Notes: generated by a model not told the origin, from the letters alone. 64,000 nt of DNA from Metamycoplasma neophronis (GCF_006491995.1 NZ_VHHP01000005.1:1-64000), one strand, 5' to 3'. Counted from the first letter of the stretch, positions 1 through 10,419 are shown. Numbers and translations are program-made.

Positions 1-15
1 CAAACTCTTAAATAA
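1..15 (-). rRNA. rrs: 16S rRNA, 5' end only
   Basis: The reverse complement of positions 1-8 reads AGAGTTTG, the near-universal start of bacterial 16S rRNA. By analogy with E. coli numbering the mature end lies about seven bases upstream, near position 15. Only these bases are in the window. The promoter and boxA-like leader just upstream support the call. Seen: the octamer and its leader. Inferred: the rest of the gene lies left of the window. Confidence 0.8.
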
Positions 16-79
16 AGTTGATTTGGTGTATTTTTGTTATTTTGTAATTATTAAAAATTGACGTTATGGTATTCGTATC

Positions 80-94
80 CAGTTTTCAAAGAAC
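80..94 (-). promoter_or_regulatory. boxA-like rRNA antitermination element
   Basis: On the minus strand this reads GTTCTTTGAAAACTG, the motif found in rRNA leaders and 16S-23S spacers of Firmicutes and mollicutes. It sits about 70 bases before the 16S start and about 40 after the -10 box. Confidence 0.6.
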
Positions 95-131
95 TATCTC
101 AGCACCACTTGTTTTAAATGGTACATTTACT

Positions 132-162
132 ATTATACACACTTTTTTGTTTCTGTTACAAA
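132..162 (-). promoter_or_regulatory. rRNA operon promoter
   Basis: A perfect TATAAT lies on the minus strand (plus positions 132-137) with a weak TTGTAA -35 (157-162), 19 bases apart. The predicted transcript starts near 125 and runs into boxA and 16S rRNA. Positions 163-260 show nothing else recognisable; an apparent plus-strand reading frame over the region is not credible. Confidence 0.6.
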
Positions 163-263
163 TATTTTTATTTTTTTTATTAACAATTTTTAGATGTGAT
201 TTTTATTCACAAAAAGCTACCAAAAAAACTTTATATGACTATATTATTAACCTAAAAAAATTG

Positions 264-301
264 CGAAATAAAAAGAATTCCCATGATTTAGGAACTCTTT
301 T
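264..301 (-). terminator. Terminator of the S10-spc-alpha-rpmF operon
   Basis: An 11-bp stem (271-281 with 291-301, one G-U pair) with a 9-base loop is followed on the minus strand by a T-rich tract. It lies 20 bases after the rpmF stop and separates the ribosomal protein operon from the rRNA promoter. Confidence 0.75.
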
Positions 302-321
302 ATGAATTGGTTTAATAAAAA

Positions 322-519
322 TTATTTAATTTTGTCGTTTAAAGCGTTTTTTAAGACTTTTTCGCCTTTGTAAAAACCACAATATTTACATGCTTGGTGA
401 GGAATTATTTGTTGTCTACATTGTTTACATTCAACTAATGTTGAAGCTGTTAATGCGTGGTGACTTCTTCTTAAGTGTTTTCTTTGTTTAGAGGTTTTTC
501 TCTTTGGAACTACTGCCAT
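322..519 (-). CDS. rpmF: Ribosomal protein L32
   Basis: A 65-residue large-subunit protein. It starts MAVVPKRKTSKQRKHLRRSH, typical of L32, and has the zinc-binding pattern CKQC...CKYC at about residues 32-49, so this is the cysteine-containing form. A Shine-Dalgarno (AAGGAGAC) lies just before the start. It follows rplQ by 52 bases and ends at the shared terminator, so it is probably the last gene of the operon. In many bacteria rpmF lies beside plsX or yceD; here it has moved to the ribosomal cluster. Confidence 0.95.
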   Translation of the reverse strand: MAVVPKRKTSKQRKHLRRSHHALTASTLVECKQCRQQIIPHQACKYCGFYKGEKVLKNALNDKIK

Positions 520-571
520 TTTTGTCTCCTTATTATGTTTAAAATATTAAATTGGTTGATTAGTTAATTAA

Positions 572-937
572 TTAAACTAATTGGATAACAGCCATTTTAG
601 CGTTGTCACCTTGACGGTTTTGAACTTTAATAATTCTTGTGTATCCACCGTTACGTGATTGGTATTTAGGTGCCAATACGTCAAATAAATATTGTAATGA
701 GTCTTTACCTTCTTGCATTGAAGGGATTAATCTTAAAAATTTAGCTGCTTGTCTACGACTTGCTAGGGTGTTTTTCTTGCCTAAAGTAATCATTTTTTCT
801 GCATTAGATCTGATTCTTTTAGCTCTTTCTAATGTAGTTTTTACTTGACCGTGAATTAATAGATCAGTAACTAATGATCTTTCCACATGGTTTCATCATT
901 CAGTATTTCTACGAAATAGTTGTTTTGGATTTGCCAT
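572..937 (-). CDS. rplQ: Ribosomal protein L17
   Basis: A 121-residue large-subunit protein near the exit tunnel. The frame starts [20 protein letters not shown]; both tryptophans are TGA codons, so under the standard code the gene would look N-terminally truncated. The ATG overlaps the rpoA stop in TAATG, so it is probably translated by re-initiation after rpoA. Length is normal for L17, and rpoA-rplQ order is the conserved end of the alpha operon. Confidence 0.96.
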
Positions 938-1983
938 TATTCTTCTCCTTCTTCATTAGTATCTGATTCTAAAACTTCGATAGTTTCGCCATCGTTTCCT
1001 TCATTTTTTGAAGCTCATTCTCTTCTTCTATCAATAATATCTTGAACTGATTTTTTACCTAAGTTTTTGATATTAGATAGTTCTTCATCACTTAATTTCA
1101 TAATTTCATCAATGCTGGTGTAACCTGAACGTCTTAAAGCATTTAATGATCTGATAGTTAAGTTTAATTTTTCAATAGGAATAGAAGATTTTGGTGCTTT
1201 TTCTTTCTTTTCTTTATTTTCGTCAAATAATTCAATAGTTTCTAAAGCATCAATGTTTCCAATAATTTGGAAGTGAGCTACAATGATTTTAGCTGCTTGT
1301 TCCATTGCATCTTTAGCTTCAATTGTACCATCGGTTTCAACATGAATTTTTAAACGTTCTTCGATTGTTTTTGATGAGCTGTTTAAATCTTCAAATGAAA
1401 TACCACATTTTTTAATTGGGCTAAAGTCAGAGTCAATTGCTAAGTATTGACCTTTTTTGATTTTACTTTCTAATTTAGGTCCGTATTCATCGATTACGTG
1501 TTTATTTTCTTCAAAATCAATAAAGCCGCGACCAGTACGTAAGAATAAATCAAATTCTAGTGAACCACCTTTAGAGATGTTTGCAATGTATTGGTCTTTA
1601 TTAACAATTTCTAGACCTGGAATGCTTTCGATTTCTGAAGCGTAAACTTCACCTTCTTTATTAGTTTTGAATGAAACTTTTGCTAAATTTTCTTTTTCAA
1701 ATAATTCCGGGGTATAAACGAAGCGAATTTTTCTAATGTTAGCAACTAAAGTGATTGCATCTTCTTTAATGCCACTAATAGTTTGAAATTCGTGTTCAAC
1801 GTTATTAATTTTAATTGCGAATGGTGCTACTGATGTAATTGAAGATAATAAAGTTCTTCTAATTACAGTACCGATAGTGTTACCAAAACCACGCATTAAA
1901 GGTTCAATAACGAAAGTTGTGTTAAAATCATTTGTTTTTTCAGCTACTAATTCTTTGTATGTAATTTTTTGGATTTTTTCCAT
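937..1983 (-). CDS. rpoA: RNA polymerase subunit alpha
   Basis: 348 residues. The N-terminal domain (about 1-230) drives dimerisation and enzyme assembly and contains the motif NTIGTVIRRTLLSSI. The C-terminal domain (about 260-322, with IEKLNLTIRSLNALRRSGY) binds UP elements and activators. After a TGA-encoded tryptophan (RRREWASKNEG) there is an acidic tail of about 25 residues ending EEGEE, longer than in most bacteria. The stop overlaps rplQ's start. The gene follows rpsK by 37 bases with a good Shine-Dalgarno. Confidence 0.97.
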
Positions 1984-2020
1984 GCTGTCTCTCCTTATTG
2001 TTTACTATTTCTTATCTCGA

Positions 2021-2395
2021 TTATGCTCTTTTAAGAATTTTTTTGGGAGGACGAGTACCGTTATGTGGAGTAGGTGTTACGTCTTTAACTTCTCTGATTA
2101 TGAATCCACTGGTTTCGATTGCTTTTCTAGCTGTACTTTTACCTGGTCCAACACCTTTAACTAAGATAGAAACTTCTTTTAAACCAAATTCTTTAGCTTT
2201 TTCAACAGCTGCTTGTGCTGCTAACCCAGCTGCATATGGGGTTTTTTTCTTGGTGCCTTTGTAACCAATTGCACCTGATGAACTTCATGCAAATACATTA
2301 CCTTTTAGATCTGAAAATGAAACAATAGTGTTTTGGTAGGTTGAGTGAATGTGTGCAATCCCTTGGGTTACAACTTTTTTATTTTTCTTTGCCAT
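2021..2395 (-). CDS. rpsK: Ribosomal protein S11
   Basis: A 124-residue small-subunit platform protein. It begins [20 protein letters not shown] and ends [14 protein letters not shown], both diagnostic of S11; one tryptophan (FAWSSSG) is TGA-encoded. It starts two bases after rpsM's stop and precedes rpoA, the standard alpha-operon order. rpsD, often between rpsK and rpoA, is absent here. Confidence 0.96.
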
Positions 2396-2397
2396 TA

Positions 2398-2766
2398 TTA
2401 TTTACCTTTCTTTCCTGCTATTGTTTTTCTTGGGCCTTTTCTAGTTCTTGCATTTTTCTTGGTTGATTGACCACGAACTGGAAGTCCTTTTCTGTGTCTA
2501 ATACCACGGTATGATTTGATTTCCATTAGACGTTTAATGTTTAAGTTAATTTCACGTCTTAAATCACCTTCGGTGGTGTATTTTTTAGCTTCATCTCTGA
2601 TACGTGTTAATTCTTCTTCTGTTAAATCTTTAACTCTTTTTTCACCGTCAACATTAGCATCAGCCAAGATTTTAGCTGCTAATGTTTCACCGATTCCAAA
2701 AATGTAGGTTAAAGAAATACGAACTTTTTTATTATTTGGAATTTCAATGTTTAAAACTCTGGCCAT
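2398..2766 (-). CDS. rpsM: Ribosomal protein S13
   Basis: A 122-residue protein of the 30S head that contacts P-site tRNA and makes intersubunit bridges. It starts [20 protein letters not shown] and has the basic C-terminus [17 protein letters not shown]. It lies five bases downstream of rpmJ, in the conserved infA-rpmJ-rpsM-rpsK order. Confidence 0.97.
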   Translation of the reverse strand: MARVLNIEIPNNKKVRISLTYIFGIGETLAAKILADANVDGEKRVKDLTEEELTRIRDEAKKYTTEGDLRREINLNIKRLMEIKSYRGIRHRKGLPVRGQSTKKNARTRKGPRKTIAGKKGK

Positions 2767-2771
2767 ATTAA

Positions 2772-2885
2772 TTATCCTTGTCTTTGTTTATGTTTAGGGT
2801 TAATGCAAATTACTCTATTAACACCGTGTCTTTTGATTATTTTACAATCTTTGCAAATACGCTTGATTGAAGCTCTTACTTTCAT
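2772..2885 (-). CDS. rpmJ: Ribosomal protein L36
   Basis: A 37-residue protein starting [20 protein letters not shown] and ending KHKQRQG. It has the zinc pattern CKDC...C...H, so it is the zinc-binding form. A Shine-Dalgarno (AAGGAG) lies before the start. Position between infA and rpsM is canonical. Confidence 0.96.
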   Translation of the reverse strand: MKVRASIKRICKDCKIIKRHGVNRVICINPKHKQRQG

Positions 2886-2896
2886 GTTTTCTCCTT

Positions 2897-3112
2897 TTAT
2901 TTGTGTCTGAAGACAATTCTACCTTTAGTCATATCATAAGGACTTAACTCAACATCAACCTGATCGCCTGGAATCATTTTAATATTGTGAAATGACATTT
3001 TTCCAGAGATAAAGGCTTTAATTGTGATGCCGTTTTCTAATAAAACATCATAATCTTTAGTTGAGTGCATTTTGGTAATCTTGCCTGACATTTTGATTGC
3101 GTCTTTTGCCAT
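2897..3112 (-). CDS. infA: Translation initiation factor IF-1
   Basis: A 71-residue OB-fold protein that occupies the ribosomal A site during initiation. It contains [19 protein letters not shown] and ends KGRIVFRHK, typical of IF-1. Its start overlaps the map stop (TAATG), so the two are probably translationally coupled. Confidence 0.96.
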   Translation of the reverse strand: MAKDAIKMSGKITKMHSTKDYDVLLENGITIKAFISGKMSFHNIKMIPGDQVDVELSPYDMTKGRIVFRHK

Positions 3113-3864
3113 TAAATGTTGTCTCCTGATAGAATGTATGCTTGATCATTATCGATCAAAACTGTTTGTTCGTAATGTGCAGTATTTAAATGAAATGGAT
3201 CATATACTGTTCAGTCGTCTTCTTTGACTAGTACATTCTTTGATTTTTGTAAGATCATTGGTTCGATGCATATTACCATACCGTTACGAATAACTGGCCC
3301 GGTATTTGGCATACCATCATTAAATACGTATGGGTCTTCATGTAGTGAACGACCTATGCCGTGTCCGCAATATTCATCAGGGGTATAATAACCTCTTTTT
3401 CTAATTAAATCACCAATTGCGGCTGATATATCACCAATGCGTTTGCCTACTTTAATCGAATTAAAGCCGGCATAGAAAGCGTCTTTAGCTACTTGAATTA
3501 ATTCTTCGTCTTTTTTTGAGATTTTACCAACACCTTTTGTGAAGGCAGAATCTGAATAATATCCTTCTCAAATAACTCCAGTATCGATTTTAACGATATC
3601 TCCTTCTTTTAGGCGATAGTCGCTAGGAATACCATGAATTAATTCGTCATTAACAGAAATGCAGCATGTTCCGGGGAACCCGTATTGACCTAGAAATGCT
3701 GGTTTTCCGCCTCTTTTTCTTATTTCTTTAAAAGCGACGCTATCAATCTCTTTTAAAGAAACGCCTGGACTTATGAAGTCTCACAATACTGTTTTGACTT
3801 CTGCCAAGATAGCGCAGGCTTTTTTGATCTTTTGAATCTCTTGTTGATTCTTAATTATGATCAT
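3112..3864 (-). CDS. map: Methionine aminopeptidase, type I
   Basis: A 250-residue cytosolic metallo-enzyme that removes the initiator methionine. Visible motifs: [20 protein letters not shown] (a metal Asp), YYSDSAFT (second Asp), the [12 protein letters not shown] segment with a metal His, and ICIEPM with a metal Glu. Tryptophans are TGA-encoded. The start overlaps the 3' end of adk by 10 bases and the stop overlaps infA. The secY-adk-map-infA order is standard for Gram-positives. Confidence 0.95.
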
Positions 3865-4565
3865 CCTAAAGCCTTCTTTACGTCGCTATACACTTTTTCG
3901 AATTCTTGGTAGCTATTGATTTCAATTAGCATACCTTTTTCACGATAGTAATCAATTAAACATTTAGTTTGTTCTTCATAAACTTTTAAACGTTTAATAA
4001 TAACTTCGGGTTCATCGTCGACACGTTTGATTACTTCAGTGCCGCATTTAGTACAAAACTTACCATCACGAGGAGGAAATGATTCCAAGTGAAAAATAGT
4101 TTTGCAACTTGGACAAATTCTACGTTTTGATAAACGATCGATAATTTGCTCTTGGGTTATTTTTAATAAAATAGCCTTTCCAATTTTAATACTTTTTTGC
4201 GATAATGTTTGCAAAAAGTTTGCTTGTTCGATTGTACGTGGGTATCCATCTAAGATAAATGGCTTATTTTCGCTTACTAATGTGGTTAATCTTGTCTCAA
4301 CTAAACGGTTTGTTAATGAATCATCAACATATTTACCAGAATCTAAAATTGACTTTATTTCAAGACCGATTTCAGTTTGGTTTTTAATTTCTTGTCTGAA
4401 CATATCACCGGTCGAAAGTTGAAAGTAACCGAAGTCTTTAACCAATAAAGAAGCAATTGAACCTTTACCAGCTCCAGGCGCTCCTAAAAAGATTAAATTA
4501 GGTTTTGAATCATGTTCTGTATTAGCGATATTACAATTACATGATTTTTGTGAATGATCTATCAT
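3855..4565 (-). CDS. adk: Adenylate kinase
   Basis: Interconverts ATP+AMP and 2 ADP. 236 residues. The P-loop GAPGAGKGS is at about residues 32-40; the LID has four cysteines (CPSCKTIF...CTKCG), a structural zinc site found in Gram-positive enzymes. The P-loop usually lies near residue 7, so this protein has about 24 extra N-terminal residues (MIDHSQKSCNCNIANTEHDS). No in-frame ATG lies closer to the P-loop; an alternative start codon cannot be excluded. It overlaps secY by 7 bases and map by 10, and ends with a TGA tryptophan. Confidence 0.93.
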
Positions 4566-6028
4566 ATTAAATCTTCTTCTTCCTCTCCGTACATTTCTTT
4601 AAGTTCACGAATCATTCTTCTCTTTCTTGCTAATTCTTGTGATTTGTATCTAGCTTTAATTTGTTGTACAGTTTCATAAGCTGTTGAAACTAAAATCATA
4701 ATGCTGGTACCGCCAAAAGCGATTGAGGCAGGCATACCAAACATTTGTTGCACAAATTGTAATATACCCAAGATAATTAAATAGCCAGATGAGAAAAATG
4801 ATAATCTAAGCACAATATTTAACAAATAGTTTTCAGTTTGTTCACCAGGTCTAACACCAGGAATGAACGTACTGCTTTTTGCAAAGTCTTCACTAATTTT
4901 ATCGATTTTAGATTGTTGAATACCTAATAGAATAGTTAATCCAAAAGTAATAATAACAAATAAGAAAAATCCTAAGGGTTGGGTAAATTGTAAATTAGCA
5001 TATACTCAAACATAAAACTTACTTGTGTTAGGATCCATCATATTTGCAATCATCGTTGGAACTGATAAGACCATCATAGCGAAGATGATACTCATTAGTC
5101 CGGCCGGATTAGCTTTGATTGGTAAATAACTTAACTCTTTTTCGTTTTTTGAAAGGCCGGCTCCAACTTGTTGAATTGGAATGTGTCTTTCAGCAATAGT
5201 AAAGATTACAACGATAAATATTGTTAGTAAATAAGCCAAGATGTAAACACAATAGTTAACAACTTCTTGTAAAACAATGTTGTTTTGTGCAGCAGATGGC
5301 ATATAGAATTCGAATGCGTGTTTAAAGGTTGGAATTAAAGCACTGGCAATCCCAACGAAAATGATTAAACTTGTTCCGTTTCCTACCCCTTTATTAGTGA
5401 TTTGTTCACTTAAAAATAAAGTAAAGAAAGAACCAGCTACCAAAATCATTGGTAAGATGAAATATTCGTATGCTAATGTGCCTTTAGGCCCTAACATCTT
5501 AACAAGTTCAGGCGAAAAAGTAATTCCAAACCCTTGACGTGGGTTAATTAATGCTTTTGTGATTAATAAAGCTTGAATAACCGCAAAAACAAAAGTTACT
5601 CCATAAGTAATGAAGTTAATTTTAATCCGGCCCTGCGGACCTGATTGGCTTAACCTATGGATAGCAGGAAAGGCCTTTGTTTGTAAAATCATCATAACCA
5701 AACTTGATGAAATAAACGGACCTATCCCTAAAGCGACAATGGAGAACTGTCTCAGTCCTCCACCACCTACTAAGTTTAGAATCCCAAAGAAATCTCCTTG
5801 GGTAAGTTTATCGGGGTTAGCTAAATTAACTCCAGGAATGGTTAAAGTTCCTGCGGCTAGAAAAAGAGTAATAATAAACAAAGTGAAAATAATCTTCTTT
5901 AAAAGATCGTGATTTTTTCATCATTCGTTTCACGTATTACGTTTGTCATTAAAGAATTTGTCGATGGCAATTTTGCGCTCAACTCTTTCTGCTTCGACGT
6001 CCTTTTCTAACTTAGTTTTTTTAGCCAT
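4559..6028 (-). CDS. secY: Preprotein translocase subunit SecY
   Basis: The 489-residue channel of the Sec translocon. It has many hydrophobic segments, for example TLFIITLFLAAGTLTIPGVN early on and MLNIVLRLSFFSSGYLIILG near the end. Recognisable features are PFISSSLVMMILQ, GVGNGTSLIIFVGI and ERHIPIQQVG. A charged cytoplasmic N-terminus (about 50 residues, with WNEWWKN in TGA codons) is longer than usual. The start overlaps the rplO stop (TAATG); the 3' end overlaps adk. Confidence 0.96.
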
Positions 6029-6462
6029 TATTTAACCTCGATTTTTCCTCCGACTTTTTCAATAGCTTCTTTAGCAGCTTGTGAAAGTGTAGGAATTTGT
6101 ACATTAAGTTTTTTAGTTAAAGTACCTTTAGCTAAAATTTTAACTGGTAATGCACCTTTGATTAAATTTCTTTCTGCAAGTGTTTCATATGAAACTACTT
6201 CATTGTTTTCATAAACTCTTTCTAAGTCTGAAAGGTTTACAACTTGGTATTCAACATGGTTTACGTTGTTGAATCCACGTTTTGGTATTCTTCTGAATAG
6301 AGGTAATTGTCCCCCTTCAAATCCCATTCTTACTGTACTTCTTTTAGTTTGACCTGATTGTCCACGTCCTGCTTGTTTACCTTTACCAGCTGCGTGACCA
6401 CGACCTACACGGTGTTTTGCTTTACGTGCACCTGGAGTAGCTTTTAAATTATTTAATTGCAT
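6028..6462 (-). CDS. rplO: Ribosomal protein L15
   Basis: 144 residues. It starts MQLNNLKATPGARKAKHRVG and has the glycine-rich stretch GHAAGKGKQAGRGQSGQTKR that threads into 23S rRNA. It follows rpsE directly; rpmD (L30), which usually separates them, is absent, as in other mollicutes. A TAATG overlap couples it to secY. Confidence 0.97.
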   Translation of the reverse strand: MQLNNLKATPGARKAKHRVGRGHAAGKGKQAGRGQSGQTKRSTVRMGFEGGQLPLFRRIPKRGFNNVNHVEYQVVNLSDLERVYENNEVVSYETLAERNLIKGALPVKILAKGTLTKKLNVQIPTLSQAAKEAIEKVGGKIEVK

Positions 6463-6479
6463 ACTTTTGTCTCCTTAAA

Positions 6480-7109
6480 TTATTTAGATAATAAGTGTTT
6501 TACATCGATATCACGTAATTTAGCAATATCTTCAACTGTTCTAACTTTTTTAAGAGCATTGATAGTAGCGTGAACAATGTTTTGTTTGGTTCTTGAACCA
6601 TAAGTTTTGGTTGAAATGTCAGTGTAACCTGCTAATTCAACTACAGCACGAACAGTGTTTGAGGCAATAATTCCGGCACCTTTAGGAGCTGGACGTAATT
6701 GTACTCTAGAAGCTAGGAATTTTTCATGAATTTCATGAGGAATTGTTCCATTAACAACTGGAACTGAGAAAACATTCTTTTGTGCGTCTTTAACTGCTTT
6801 TTTGATTGCATCTTGAACTTCGTTTGCTTTTCCGTGTCCAAATCCAACTTTACCTTTTTTATCTCCAACTACTACATATGCTGAGAATGAGAATCTACGT
6901 CCACCTTTAACAACAGTTGTAACACGAGCAATATCAATTACTTTTTCTTCGTATTGTTTAGGTTGAACTTCTCTTTTAACAAATTGTCTTGGTTTTCTGT
7001 CGGTACGTACTTTTGCACCTTCAGCTTTTTTATCTTCTTTACGTGATGAAGCAACTACTTTAGTAGCAGAAGCTTGTTCTTCAACGTTCTTTTTCATTTC
7101 TTCAGCCAT
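6480..7109 (-). CDS. rpsE: Ribosomal protein S5 with N-terminal extension
   Basis: 209 residues. The conserved S5 core starts near residue 56 ([20 protein letters not shown]) and includes [10 protein letters not shown] and [11 protein letters not shown]. About 50 charged residues precede it ([20 protein letters not shown] and on), a low-complexity extension not found in typical 165-residue S5. The start overlaps the rplR stop. Confidence 0.96.
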   Translation of the reverse strand: MAEEMKKNVEEQASATKVVASSRKEDKKAEGAKVRTDRKPRQFVKREVQPKQYEEKVIDIARVTTVVKGGRRFSFSAYVVVGDKKGKVGFGHGKANEVQDAIKKAVKDAQKNVFSVPVVNGTIPHEIHEKFLASRVQLRPAPKGAGIIASNTVRAVVELAGYTDISTKTYGSRTKQNIVHATINALKKVRTVEDIAKLRDIDVKHLLSK

Positions 7110-7462
7110 TAGAATTTAATCCCTTCTTCTCTTAATGTATCGCAAAATGCAGCAAGTTTTCCGTGGTAAATGTAACCTGAACGGTCGAAAACGATTTTTT
7201 CAATTTTTGCTTCTTTTAATTTAGCAGCAAATGCTTTAGCAACTAATTTAACGCTTTCAATGTTGTTTCCTCTTTGATTTTCTGCTAATTGTTTAGTTGA
7301 TGAAGATACGATAGTTGTGTGAGTAAGGTCATTTACTGCTTGTGCATAGAAGTTGTGTAATGATTTATAAACAACTACACGAGGAGTAGATGCAGTACCT
7401 TTAGCTAATTTATTAGTAATTTTTAAGTGTTTTGCTTTACGTTTTAAATTTCTTGATAACAT
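7109..7462 (-). CDS. rplR: Ribosomal protein L18
   Basis: 117 residues, 5S rRNA-binding. The C-terminal [20 protein letters not shown] matches the L18 signature; [18 protein letters not shown] is the conserved core. It lies 21 bases after rplF and overlaps rpsE by one base. Confidence 0.96.
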   Translation of the reverse strand: MLSRNLKRKAKHLKITNKLAKGTASTPRVVVYKSLHNFYAQAVNDLTHTTIVSSSTKQLAENQRGNNIESVKLVAKAFAAKLKEAKIEKIVFDRSGYIYHGKLAAFCDTLREEGIKF

Positions 7463-7483
7463 AATCTATTTCTCCTTATATAA

Positions 7484-8023
7484 CTACTTAGCAGCAGTTT
7501 TTCCTTCTTTACGTCTAACAACTTCATCTTTGTACATAATACCTTTACCTGAGTATGGGCTTGGGCGTCTGATGTCACGGATATTAGCAGCGAATTCACC
7601 AACAGCTTGTTTATCAATTCCTGAGATAACAATGTTAGTTGGTTTTGGAACTTCAATTTTTAAATTTGAAGGTAGTGTAACGTTTACTGGGTGTGAGTAA
7701 CCAGCAATAATTTCAATTTCATTTCCCTTAAGGGTGGCTTTGTAACCAACCCCTTTGATTTCGATTTCTTTTTTGTAACCTTGTGAAACACCAATTAGCA
7801 TGTTTTTAATATTTGCATTGGTTGTACCGTGTAACATTTTTGTAGTTTTTTCTTCATTTGATCTTAGAGTTTTAATTTCGTTATTTTCAACTACAACTTT
7901 AATTAATGGTGAGAATGTATATTCTAATTGTCCTAATTTACCTTTAACAACAATGTGATTGTTTGTTAATTCAACTTCAACATCGGCAGGAATTGCTAAA
8001 ACTCTTTTTCCAATTCTAGACAT
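7484..8023 (-). CDS. rplF: Ribosomal protein L6
   Basis: 179 residues: two related domains near the GTPase-associated centre. It starts MSRIGKRVLAIPADVEVELT and contains the C-terminal signature RRPSPYSGKGIMYKDEVVRR. Normal length, standard spc-operon position between rpsH and rplR. Confidence 0.97.
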   Translation of the reverse strand: MSRIGKRVLAIPADVEVELTNNHIVVKGKLGQLEYTFSPLIKVVVENNEIKTLRSNEEKTTKMLHGTTNANIKNMLIGVSQGYKKEIEIKGVGYKATLKGNEIEIIAGYSHPVNVTLPSNLKIEVPKPTNIVISGIDKQAVGEFAANIRDIRRPSPYSGKGIMYKDEVVRRKEGKTAAK

Positions 8024-8037
8024 AATTTAATTCCTTA

Positions 8038-8451
8038 TTATCAGATGAAAGCAACTACTTCGCCACCAACGTTAGCTTTTCTTGCTTCTTTATCTGTTAA
8101 TAAACCTTTAGATGTTGAGATGATTGCTGTACCGTATCCACTTAGAACACGTGGTAATTTTTCAGATGATGAATATACTTTTAGACCAGGTTTAGATACT
8201 CTTTTTAATCCTGAAATCGCTGATTGGTTTTGGTTCATTCCTTTGTATTTTAAGGTAACTTTTAATTGTTTGAATGGTTTTCCCTCTTCTGAAACAACTT
8301 CAAAGTTAGTAATGTAACCTTCACGTTTCATAATTTCTAAGATTCTTTCTTTTTTGTTTGAGTGAGGTAAAACTACTTCGTGGTATTTACGTGAAATAGC
8401 ATTTCTCATTCTAACAAACATATCTGCAATCGGATCAATAATAATAGCCAT
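8038..8451 (-). CDS. rpsH: Ribosomal protein S8
   Basis: 137 residues, binds the central domain of 16S rRNA. The C-terminal motif [20 protein letters not shown] is diagnostic. The last residue is a TGA-encoded tryptophan before TAA, matching the aromatic end usual in S8. It starts two bases after rpsZ's stop. In E. coli S8 represses its own operon; no such site was identified here. Confidence 0.96.
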
Positions 8452-8453
8452 AA

Positions 8454-8639
8454 TTATCAGCTCGCTTTCTTTACACCAGGAATTTTTCCTTCGTGTGCTA
8501 ATTCTCTAAAACAAATTCTACAAATTTTATATTTACGTAAAACTGCGTGAACACGTCCACAAATTTGGCAACGTGTGTATTTTCTAACTTCAAATTTAGG
8601 TTCACGTTCAGCTTTAACCATTAATGCTTTTCTTGCCAT
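8454..8639 (-). CDS. rpsZ: Ribosomal protein S14, zinc form
   Basis: A 61-residue short-type S14. The zinc ligands are CQIC and CRIC ([13 protein letters not shown] pattern), and it ends GVKKASW, with the tryptophan as TGA. The short zinc form is usual in Gram-positives and mollicutes. Position between rplE and rpsH is canonical. Confidence 0.96.
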
Positions 8640-8650
8640 GCTTAATCTCC

Positions 8651-9217
8651 TTAGTTATTGTTACCTTTAGCAAAAGGCATACCTAAATGTTTCAATAATG
8701 CAAATGCTTCTTTGTTTGATTTTGCATTGGTTACAATGATAACGTCCATACCTTTTAATTTACGGATTTTATCGAATGAAATTTCTGGGAAAATGATTTC
8801 TTCTTTGATACCTAGGGCGTAGTTACCACGTCCGTCAAAGCTTTTTGTTGATGTACCGTTAAAGTCACGAACACGTGGTAAAGCAACATTGATTAATTTT
8901 GTTAAAAATGCTCACATTTTTTCACGTCTTAATGTTACTTTTCCACCCATTGGCATGCCTTCACGTAATTTTCATGATGCTAATGATTTTTTAGCGGTGG
9001 TTTGGTATGGTTTTTGACCAGCGATTTGAGCTAGTTCAACCATAACTTCTTCGATAGCTTTTGAGTTTGATACTTCATTACCGGCGGTCATGTTAATAAC
9101 AATTTTTTCTAGTTTTGGAGCTTGCATTACACTGGTGTAACCAAATTCTTTAACTAGCGCTGGACGAATTTCTTCTAAGTATTTCTTTTCTAATGCTAAT
9201 TTTTCAGTTTTTGCCAT
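8651..9217 (-). CDS. rplE: Ribosomal protein L5
   Basis: 188 residues, binds 5S rRNA. It contains [52 protein letters not shown] and ends [13 protein letters not shown]-encoded tryptophans are at SWKLR and MWAFL, so the gene looks split without code 4. Standard rplX-rplE-rpsZ order. Confidence 0.96.
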
Positions 9218-9234
9218 AATAATAATCTCCTTTA

Positions 9235-9570
9235 CTAGATAGCCTTGTTAATTTTTTTCATGAATCTTTGTTTTTTACCGGTTTTGCTATCAACTTTTCA
9301 TCCAATTTTTGTTCCAACTGAGTGTTGTCCTTCAGCACCTTTTTTAGCTAAATAGGCAACGTTTGAAACGTGAACTGGAAATTCTTTTCTTTCAATTTTA
9401 CCTTCTTGGTTTTCTTGAGAAGGTTTGTGGTGTTTGGTTTTCATGTTTACTTCTTTTAAAGTAACAGTTTGGTTTTTAGTATCAGTCGCTAATACAGCAG
9501 CAAATTTACCTTTATCCTTACCAGCGATAATTAAAACCATATCATTTTTTCTAATTTTAGCTTGAGACAT
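9235..9570 (-). CDS. rplX: Ribosomal protein L24
   Basis: 111 residues, an assembly initiator with a KOW motif ([20 protein letters not shown]). The C-terminus continues past a TGA tryptophan ([19 protein letters not shown]) to a TAG stop. It starts two bases after rplN. Confidence 0.96.
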
Positions 9571-9572
9571 AA

Positions 9573-9941
9573 TTATAAAACCTCCGGAGCTAATGAAATA
9601 ACTTTTAAGTAACCTTTGTCACGTAATTCACGTGCAACTGGTCCAAATACCCGAGTTCCTCTTAATGATCCATCTTCTTTGATTAAAACAACTGCATTGT
9701 CATCAAATCTGATGTATGAACCATTATCACGAGCTAATCCTCTTTTAGTTCTAACGATAACTGCTTTAACAACTTGACCTTCTTTAACCATACCATTAGG
9801 AATAGCTTTTTTAACTGTAACAACTACAACGTCACCAATGTTAGTTGATCTAACGATAGATCCACCTAAGTTTTTGATGATCATAACTTCTTTAGCACCT
9901 GAGTTGTCAGCTACATTACATCTTGAAAATTCACTAAGCAT
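9573..9941 (-). CDS. rplN: Ribosomal protein L14
   Basis: 122 residues, exactly the usual length, from the ATG giving [20 protein letters not shown]. This start has a GGAGG eight bases upstream; an in-frame ATG five codons earlier lacks a Shine-Dalgarno and would extend the conserved N-terminus. The gene overlaps rpsQ by 8 bases. Confidence 0.96.
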   Translation of the reverse strand: MLSEFSRCNVADNSGAKEVMIIKNLGGSIVRSTNIGDVVVVTVKKAIPNGMVKEGQVVKAVIVRTKRGLARDNGSYIRFDDNAVVLIKEDGSLRGTRVFGPVARELRDKGYLKVISLAPEVL

Positions 9942-10218
9942 TTTCGTTTCCTCCAATAGCGTGAGATTTGATTTCTACTAATCTAAAGTGTTTGGTTTTT
10001 GAAAGTGGTCTTGTTTCTTGAATCTTAACAACATCCCCGATTTTAGCTTCGTTTCTTTCATCATGAACAGCGAATTTCTTTGATTTTTTGAAACGTTTTG
10101 AGTATAGAGGGTGTTTTTCATAAGTTTCAACAACAACGGTGATAGTTTTGTCGTTTTTAGTTGATACAACGGTTCCAACTAAAGTTTTACGACGGTTTTC
10201 TCTAACTTGAGCTTCCAT
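9934..10218 (-). CDS. rpsQ: Ribosomal protein S17
   Basis: 94 residues, an OB-fold protein binding 16S rRNA. Core: [20 protein letters not shown] and [20 protein letters not shown]. It overlaps rpmC by one base (TAATG) and rplN by eight. Confidence 0.96.
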   Translation of the reverse strand: MEAQVRENRRKTLVGTVVSTKNDKTITVVVETYEKHPLYSKRFKKSKKFAVHDERNEAKIGDVVKIQETRPLSKTKHFRLVEIKSHAIGGNENA

Positions 10219-10418
10219 TATTTATCTCCTTGTTCTTTTTTAGCATTTAATGCGGTTAAGGTTCTAGCAATATCTTTTTTAACTAATTGAATTTTGTGAA
10301 CTTGGTCTAATTGACGGGTTGCGTTTTTAAAACGTAATGAGAATAATTCGGCTTTTAAATCAGCTAATAAAGTTTGTAATTCTTTAACTGATTTTTCTTT
10401 TAATTCTGTATAAGACAT
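10218..10418 (-). CDS. rpmC: Ribosomal protein L29
   Basis: 66 residues, helical, near the exit tunnel. Contains [20 protein letters not shown] and [20 protein letters not shown], both typical. It lies one base from rplP's stop and overlaps rpsQ. Confidence 0.95.
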   Translation of the reverse strand: MSYTELKEKSVKELQTLLADLKAELFSLRFKNATRQLDQVHKIQLVKKDIARTLTALNAKKEQGDK

Positions 10419-10419
10419 A

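Noticed and set aside
66..305. A plus-strand reading frame of 79 codons at the left edge
   Set aside because: It lies antisense to the rRNA promoter, boxA and a terminator, has no Shine-Dalgarno, and its translation is low-complexity.
4559..8043. Apparent premature stops in secY, rpsH and other genes
   Set aside because: All are TGA; reading them as Trp restores full-length conserved proteins, so they are not pseudogenes.
9942..9956. An upstream ATG for rplN adding MEETK
   Set aside because: The next ATG has the Shine-Dalgarno and gives the canonical 122-residue protein.
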